Assembly (NCBI GenBank): GCA_014381795.1
Contig: JACNKY010000250.1
Span: 1-11,868, forward strand
DNA from: Pseudomonadota bacterium
GTDB taxonomy: Bacteria; SAR324; NAC60-12
DNA: 11,868 bases
Reading direction: 5' to 3'
Shown: positions 8,216 to 11,868 of the stretch, piece by piece
Layout: each line of letters begins with the position of its first letter
Numbering within the stretch: position 1 is the first letter of the stretch
Made by a program: the position numbers and the translations under genes
Notes under the pieces: generated by a model
Seen by the model: the letters and a program-made list of their open reading frames with translations, nothing else
What the model was told of the DNA's origin: nothing
Database searches by the model: none

Positions 8216-8901
8216 CACTTTCCATTCTCGGACGTTGTCCTGAAACAGGAATGCTGGGCGGTGCTGTTACTTCATCCAGTATTTGCGTAGCGAGTCGTTG
8301 TCTTTTCACCCGCTCCAGAGTTGGTGCCGCACTCACGCAAAACATCACCGATCCGGAATTGGGACAGCGGATGCTCGACCTTTTGGAAAAGGGCACAAAC
8401 TCAACCGGAACGTCCGCTGCGAAGAAAGCAGTTTCTCAAATTGTCGCGGAAACTAATCACATTGAATGGCGGCAGCTCGTGCTGATGGATTCTTCAGGAA
8501 ATTCCGCAATTCATACTGGAGCAAAAGCTTTGGGAAGACACGCCTCCGCACAGGGAAAACAGTGCGCAGCTGCTGCCAACCTTTTGGCAGATGAACAGGT
8601 TCCGCAAACGATGGTAACAGCTTTTGAGAAAAGCTCCGGACATCTTGCGCAACGACTGATAAGTGCTCTCGAAGCCGGAATTGTAGCTGGAGGAGAAGAA
8701 GGACCGGTGCGTTCTGCCGGAGTGCAGGTCGCTGATCGGGCCACATGGCCTGTGGTGGATCTGCGCGTGGATTGGGACGACGATCCGATTTCTCGCCTGC
8801 AAACAATATGGAACGAATACGAGCCGCAAATGTCTGACTATATAACCCGCGCTTTCAATCCGGAAGCCGCTCCGTCTTATGGAGTTCCTGGTGATTATTA
8901 A
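8212..8901 (+). CDS. DUF1028 family protein
   Basis: The 229-residue product matches the DUF1028 family, which is thought to have an Ntn-hydrolase-like fold but has no settled enzymatic role. Family features seen are the N-terminal SILGRCPETGMLGGAV strand-turn-strand, the ALTQNITDPELGQRMLDLL segment, the LVLMDSSGNSAIHTGAKA block, NLLADEQV (133-140) and the glycine-rich ALEAGIVAGGEEG (162-174). No signal peptide is present. Genes of this family often lie beside RidA-family genes, and here the start overlaps the RidA stop (ATGA), with a good Shine-Dalgarno (AGAGG, 8203-8207) inside the RidA gene. The pair and the upstream flavoprotein almost surely form one transcript. A hydrolase or amidase step downstream of the oxygenase is plausible but unproven. 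Confidence 0.88.
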   Translation: MTLSILGRCPETGMLGGAVTSSSICVASRCLFTRSRVGAALTQNITDPELGQRMLDLLEKGTNSTGTSAAKKAVSQIVAETNHIEWRQLVLMDSSGNSAIHTGAKALGRHASAQGKQCAAAANLLADEQVPQTMVTAFEKSSGHLAQRLISALEAGIVAGGEEGPVRSAGVQVADRATWPVVDLRVDWDDDPISRLQTIWNEYEPQMSDYITRAFNPEAAPSYGVPGDY

Positions 8902-8940
8902 CGGACATTTTATATTAGGATTTGAAATTGAGTAACCTCA

Positions 8941-8962
8941 TTCACAAAAAATAATTTGTGAA
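8941..8962. repeat. Perfect 8-bp inverted repeat after the DUF1028 gene
   Basis: TTCACAAA and TTTGTGAA flank a six-base AT loop, starting 40 bases after the DUF1028 stop. The stem is AT-rich and no T-run follows on the + strand, so it is a poor intrinsic terminator. It may be a weak 3' end structure or a regulator binding site in the AT-rich gap. Confidence 0.4.
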
Positions 8963-9188
8963 ATATATCAAAGTATTATATAAAATTAGCTTATAAACAT
9001 ACTCATAAAAAATGGTTCAAAAAATGGGCTAAAAAAGTAAATATGTGCAATCAAAATTTACTTTATTCAAGCAAAAAAATTAGAGAAAAAACTTATTTTA
9101 ACCTGACCGTATTTGCTGCATTGTTGAATGTCCAGTCCATCTTCTATTAGATAATGGGAGCAAGCAAAAAGAGTTCCGACATGTGCAA

Positions 9189-9211
9189 CAACAGTGTTAC
9201 TGGAACTGTTG
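9189..9211. repeat. 7-bp inverted repeat upstream of amine dehydrogenase
   Basis: CAACAGT (9189-9195) and ACTGTTG (9205-9211) form a perfect inverted repeat with a nine-base centre, about 100 bases upstream of the dehydrogenase start. A two-turn dyad at this distance would suit a transcription factor site, but nothing identifies the factor. Chance occurrence cannot be excluded. Confidence 0.35.
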
Positions 9212-9313
9212 GATAAATCCCCGCATCTTCCTGATTATAGAATTGCAGTTTGAATTTATATCTTCCGGCATTTCTAGAAAAAATCATTCAAAACTAGGTA
9301 TTTAAGGCTAAAC

Positions 9314-11416
9314 ATGGAAGTAGATGAACGTTACAAAATTTTATTTGAACCGCTAAAAATAGGCCCTGTTGTGGCGCCGAATCGTTTTTATCAGGTTCCA
9401 CACTGCAACGGGATGGGTTACCGTGACGTCACATCCATGGCGGCACTGCGGGCGATCAAGGCTGAGGGCGGATGGGGAGTTGTTTGTACAGAGCAGGTGG
9501 AAATACACCACACTTCTGAAATCACACCATACATCGAACTCAGAATTTGGGACGACAAAGACCTGCCGGTACTTTCCAGAATCACCAACGCCGTTCATAC
9601 GCACGGTTCATTGGCAGGCATCGAACTGGCTTACAACGGAATGAACGCACCTAATTTGTATTCTCGTGAAGTTCCGCTCGGACCAAGTGACCTACCGACC
9701 TACACTTTCAGTAATGAACCTGTGCAGGCCCGTGCGATGACAAAGCGTGATATTACAAACTTACGGCGCTGGCACCGCAACGCGGCCCTACGTTCCAAAG
9801 CGGCAGGATTTGACATCGTCTATGTTTATGGAGCACACGGCTTGGGAGCTCCGCAGCATTTTCTTTCCAGACGTTACAACCAACGTACAGACGAATACGG
9901 CGGTAGCCTTAAAAACCGGGCGCGTCTGCTAATTGAACTTATTGAGGACACCAAAGAAGCCGTCGGGGATACCTGCGCGGTGGCCTGCAGAATCGGAGTG
10001 GATGAACTGCTGGGTGAAGAAGGAATTCACCGTGAAGAAATGCTGGAACTTTTCAACGAAATTGGCGAACTTCCGGATTTGTGGGATTTGACACTTTGCA
10101 GTTGGGATATTGATTCACGTACCTCACGTTTTGGTGAAGAAGGTCATCAGGAACCGTTTGTAACTGGATTTAAGCAACTGACGAGCAAGCCTGTTGTCGG
10201 AGTGGGACGTTTCACATCTCCGGACGCAATGGTTTCGCAAATCCGCCGTGGAGTGCTGGACTTGATCGGCGCAGCGCGACCTTCGATTGCGGATCCATTT
10301 TTACCGAAAAAAATAGCAGAAGATCGTTTGGAAGACATTCGGGAGTGTATCGGTTGTAACATTTGCGTTTCTGGAGACATGACCATGTCGCCGATTCGTT
10401 GTACGCAAAACCCGACAATGGGTGAAGAATGGAGAAAAGGCTGGCATCCGGAAAAAATTCACGGTAAAGGAAAAAGCGAAAGTGTGCTGATTATCGGAGG
10501 CGGACCTGCAGGAATGGAATGCGCACGTGCTTTGGGACGTAGAGGTTATCAAGTTACTCTTGCGGAAAAAAACAAGGAGCTTGGGGGCAGGGTTACACAG
10601 GAGTCACGCTTGCCGGGATTATCCGCCTGGAATCGGGTACTGGATTATCGACTCGGACAAATTCGCCAAATGGATAATGTCGAAACTTATCTCGGCAGTG
10701 AGGTGACAGTGGAGGATATTTTGGAATTCGGCAGTGAACATGTGGTGCTGGCGACAGGCTCAAGATGGCGAAATGATGGAGTCGGCCGTCACCATCTTAT
10801 TCCTCAAAAATTTCCGGAGGCCAATACATACACCCCGGATGACATTTTTGCTGGAAGGCTTCCAAGCGGTAAAGTTGTGATCTACGATGATGATCATTTT
10901 TATCTCGGAGGAGTCCTTGCCGAACTTTGCCAGAAAAATGGTTGTGAGGTGACGCTTGTAACTCCAGCTGCACTCGTTTCATCATGGACAGTCCATACCC
11001 TGGAACAGGAAATGATTGAAGCGGATTTATTAAAGAAAGGAATCCGGATTGTAACACGTCATGTTGTACATCCTGGGAAAATATTAATTCCTGAAAGCGA
11101 GCCTTACGCTGTTCACATTTACACAAAAGAGGTGAAGATTCTGGAATGTGATGCTTTAGTGTTGGTTACTGCTCGTTTGCCAAATGCTGGTCTTGAATCA
11201 GCTTTGGAACAAGTCAGGGATTCTTGGGACGACGCCGGAATAAAAAGTGTAACACGTATCGGAGACTCTTTGGCTCCGGCTACCATCGCCGCCGCTGTCT
11301 ATTCAGGACACCGTTATGCACGTGAACTCGATGAGGAAATTGATCCGGATGAAGTCCCATTTGAAAGGGAACTGACAGCAATTGCTCCTGAACCGGACTG
11401 GAAAACATTTTGGTAA
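9314..11416 (+). CDS. Amine dehydrogenase, histamine/dimethylamine dehydrogenase family
   Basis: The 700-residue iron-sulfur flavoprotein resembles trimethylamine dehydrogenase (TMADH) throughout. These enzymes oxidise amines to an imine, which hydrolyses to an aldehyde and ammonia or a smaller amine. Residues about 8-340 form the old-yellow-enzyme-type barrel. Cys31 in VPHC matches the cysteine that binds FMN covalently (Cys30 of TMADH), and Tyr172, His175 and Asp267 match the catalytic triad. Cys345, Cys348, Cys351 and Cys363 are the 4Fe-4S ligands. GGGPAG (395-400) opens the ADP/FAD-like C-terminal domains. The substrate pocket has Gln61, Trp264 and Asp355 where TMADH has Tyr60, Trp264 and Trp355; Gln/Trp/Asp is the set reported for Nocardioides simplex histamine dehydrogenase. 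Arg441 replaces the ETF-docking Tyr442. The likely substrate is a primary amine such as histamine or a diamine, not trimethylamine, but other family branches remain possible. An acetylpolyamine amidohydrolase follows 117 bases downstream. Confidence 0.9.
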   Translation: MEVDERYKILFEPLKIGPVVAPNRFYQVPHCNGMGYRDVTSMAALRAIKAEGGWGVVCTEQVEIHHTSEITPYIELRIWDDKDLPVLSRITNAVHTHGSLAGIELAYNGMNAPNLYSREVPLGPSDLPTYTFSNEPVQARAMTKRDITNLRRWHRNAALRSKAAGFDIVYVYGAHGLGAPQHFLSRRYNQRTDEYGGSLKNRARLLIELIEDTKEAVGDTCAVACRIGVDELLGEEGIHREEMLELFNEIGELPDLWDLTLCSWDIDSRTSRFGEEGHQEPFVTGFKQLTSKPVVGVGRFTSPDAMVSQIRRGVLDLIGAARPSIADPFLPKKIAEDRLEDIRECIGCNICVSGDMTMSPIRCTQNPTMGEEWRKGWHPEKIHGKGKSESVLIIGGGPAGMECARALGRRGYQVTLAEKNKELGGRVTQESRLPGLSAWNRVLDYRLGQIRQMDNVETYLGSEVTVEDILEFGSEHVVLATGSRWRNDGVGRHHLIPQKFPEANTYTPDDIFAGRLPSGKVVIYDDDHFYLGGVLAELCQKNGCEVTLVTPAALVSSWTVHTLEQEMIEADLLKKGIRIVTRHVVHPGKILIPESEPYAVHIYTKEVKILECDALVLVTARLPNAGLESALEQVRDSWDDAGIKSVTRIGDSLAPATIAAAVYSGHRYARELDEEIDPDEVPFERELTAIAPEPDWKTFW

Positions 11417-11440
11417 GAATAATTTTAACATAAACACAGC

Positions 11441-11455
11441 AACTCTTTCAGAGTT
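11441..11455 (+). terminator. Weak intrinsic terminator-like hairpin
   Basis: AACTCT and AGAGTT pair around a three-base loop, 24 bases after the dehydrogenase stop, and are followed by AAAACTTTTCTT. The six-pair stem is short and AT-biased and the T-tract is offset, so termination would be partial at best. If active, it would separate the dehydrogenase transcript from the amidohydrolase gene. Confidence 0.4.
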
Positions 11456-11476
11456 AAAACTTTTCTTGAGCATGAC

Positions 11477-11506
11477 TTGCCAAGTGAATGTGTTCACTTT
11501 TACATA
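11477..11506 (+). promoter_or_regulatory. Candidate promoter of the acetylpolyamine amidohydrolase gene
   Basis: TTGCCA (11477-11482, 5 of 6 to the -35 consensus) and TACATA (11501-11506, a weak -10) are 18 bases apart. The predicted start near 11513 gives a leader of about 20 bases before the ATG at 11534. The spacer is filled by a perfect palindrome, listed separately. Confidence 0.4.
11482..11499. promoter_or_regulatory. Palindromic operator candidate
   Basis: AAGTGAA and TTCACTT form a perfect 7-bp inverted repeat around TGTG. It overlaps the last base of the candidate -35 box and fills the spacer up to the -10 box, where a bound repressor would block polymerase. As RNA it could also fold into a stem with a four-base loop. 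The regulator is unknown and none is encoded in the window. Confidence 0.45.
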
Positions 11507-11533
11507 ACATAAATTCATGAACTGTTTAACGAA

Positions 11534-11868
11534 ATGATCACAATTTATTCAGAAAAACATCGGCTACGTAACGCAAAAACTGAACTTTTTGGTGGCCTAC
11601 TTGTTCCTCCGTATGAAAATCCTTCTCGCGCAGATATAATTTTGGAAAGAGTAAACAGCGAGAATCTTGGTGAAGTGAGCGCTCCCTCTGAATTTGGAAT
11701 GGAACCTGTTTTGGCTTTGCATGATGCTGGATTTGTAGAATTTCTTCGTGTGGCCTGGGACGAATGGTCACAGACAGAATACGAAGGAGAGATCATTCCC
11801 ATCTGTTGGCCGGCCCGCCGAATGTCCAAACGAATTCCTGACTTCATTAACGGCAAGGTTGGCTACTA
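11534..11868 (+). CDS. Acetylpolyamine amidohydrolase, HDAC superfamily (3' part outside window)
   Basis: The first 111 residues are visible and stay open to the right edge. They align closely with the N-terminus of Mycoplana ramosa acetylpolyamine amidohydrolase (AphA), a zinc enzyme that removes acetyl groups from acetylputrescine, acetylcadaverine, acetylspermidine and similar amines. Shared blocks are SEKHRLRNAKTELFGG (6-21), the LVPPYENPSRA segment (23-33), LALHDAGFVEFL (60-71) and the PARRMS...IP..I.G..GYY run (93-111). The full family length is about 340 residues, so the zinc ligands and catalytic histidines lie beyond the window. The insert that narrows the active site of polyamine deacetylases cannot be checked fully. 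The start is ATG at 11534; an ATG at 11517 is out of frame and stops at once. No strong Shine-Dalgarno is seen. Its place after the amine dehydrogenase suggests that it supplies deacetylated amine. Confidence 0.9.
   Translation, partial: MITIYSEKHRLRNAKTELFGGLLVPPYENPSRADIILERVNSENLGEVSAPSEFGMEPVLALHDAGFVEFLRVAWDEWSQTEYEGEIIPICWPARRMSKRIPDFINGKVGY

Larger units (their letters stand above)
8902..9313. other. AT-rich 412-base intergenic region
   Basis: No credible gene is present. The first half is strongly AT-rich with poly-A runs. Short open frames at 9043-9150 (35 codons) and 9181-9216 (11 codons) have no ribosome binding sites and are not called. Two inverted repeats are listed separately. 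No promoter with a good -35 and spacing was found before the dehydrogenase gene; TGATTATAGA near 9232-9241 is a possible extended -10 without a matching -35. A weak Shine-Dalgarno (TAAGG) precedes the ATG at 9314. Confidence 0.5.

Noticed and set aside
9043..9216. Two tiny open frames (35 and 11 codons), both starting ATGTGCAA
   Set aside because: No Shine-Dalgarno and no recognisable peptide type; the shared start looks like chance.
3000..11400. Very frequent CCGGA words across the genes, suggestive of an uptake or signal sequence
   Set aside because: They fall inside coding frames as Pro-Glu/Asp (CCG GAA/GAT), Phe/Ile-Arg (CGG AA) and Ser-Gly (TCC GGA), so codon preference explains them; they are not enriched between genes.
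9314..11416. Calling the dehydrogenase trimethylamine dehydrogenase
   Set aside because: Two of the three aromatic-bowl residues are changed (Gln61, Asp355), so a trimethylamine substrate is not supported despite strong overall similarity.

Overview
The window comes from a bacterial chromosome of moderate GC content. The left end is a str (streptomycin) ribosomal operon read leftwards in the standard order rpsL-rpsG-fusA. The rest is a rightward set of metabolic genes dominated by amine and acyl-amide chemistry. All genes are bacterial in type, with no introns, phage genes, transposases, tRNAs, rRNAs or CRISPR arrays visible. The clade cannot be fixed from the sequence alone. The gene set would suit an uncultured, perhaps marine, Gram-negative proteobacterium-like organism, but that is an inference.

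Layout. Bases 1-2742 (minus strand) hold fusA (3' end cut off by the window edge), rpsG and rpsL, driven by a good sigma70-type promoter at 2799-2827. Bases 3007-5079 (+) encode a SPATA20/YyaL-type protein: a thioredoxin-like domain fused to an alpha/alpha-barrel. Bases 5242-6219 (+) encode a zinc-dependent AstE/aspartoacylase-family deacylase with its own candidate promoter. Bases 6411-8901 (+) form a tight three-gene operon: a CzcO/FMO-like flavoprotein, a RidA-family protein and a DUF1028 protein. Both junctions are 4-base ATGA stop/start overlaps. After a 412-base AT-rich gap, 9314-11416 (+) encodes a 700-residue amine dehydrogenase of the trimethylamine/dimethylamine/histamine dehydrogenase family. 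From 11534 to the right edge runs the N-terminal part of an acetylpolyamine amidohydrolase (HDAC superfamily).

How they may work together (inference). The amidohydrolase would release free amines from acetylated amines, and the dehydrogenase would oxidise the amine to an imine that hydrolyses to an aldehyde plus ammonia. The key active-site positions of the dehydrogenase match the Gln/Trp/Asp set reported for histamine dehydrogenase, not the Tyr/Trp/Trp aromatic bowl of trimethylamine dehydrogenase. This argues for a primary amine such as histamine or a diamine rather than trimethylamine. The RidA-like, FMO-like and AstE-like proteins could serve the same or neighbouring steps, but they sit in separate transcription units and their link is only by proximity.

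The most notable points are the dehydrogenase active site, its pairing with an acetylpolyamine amidohydrolase, a palindrome filling the spacer of the candidate promoter of that amidohydrolase, and the loss of the catalytic arginine in the RidA-family protein.
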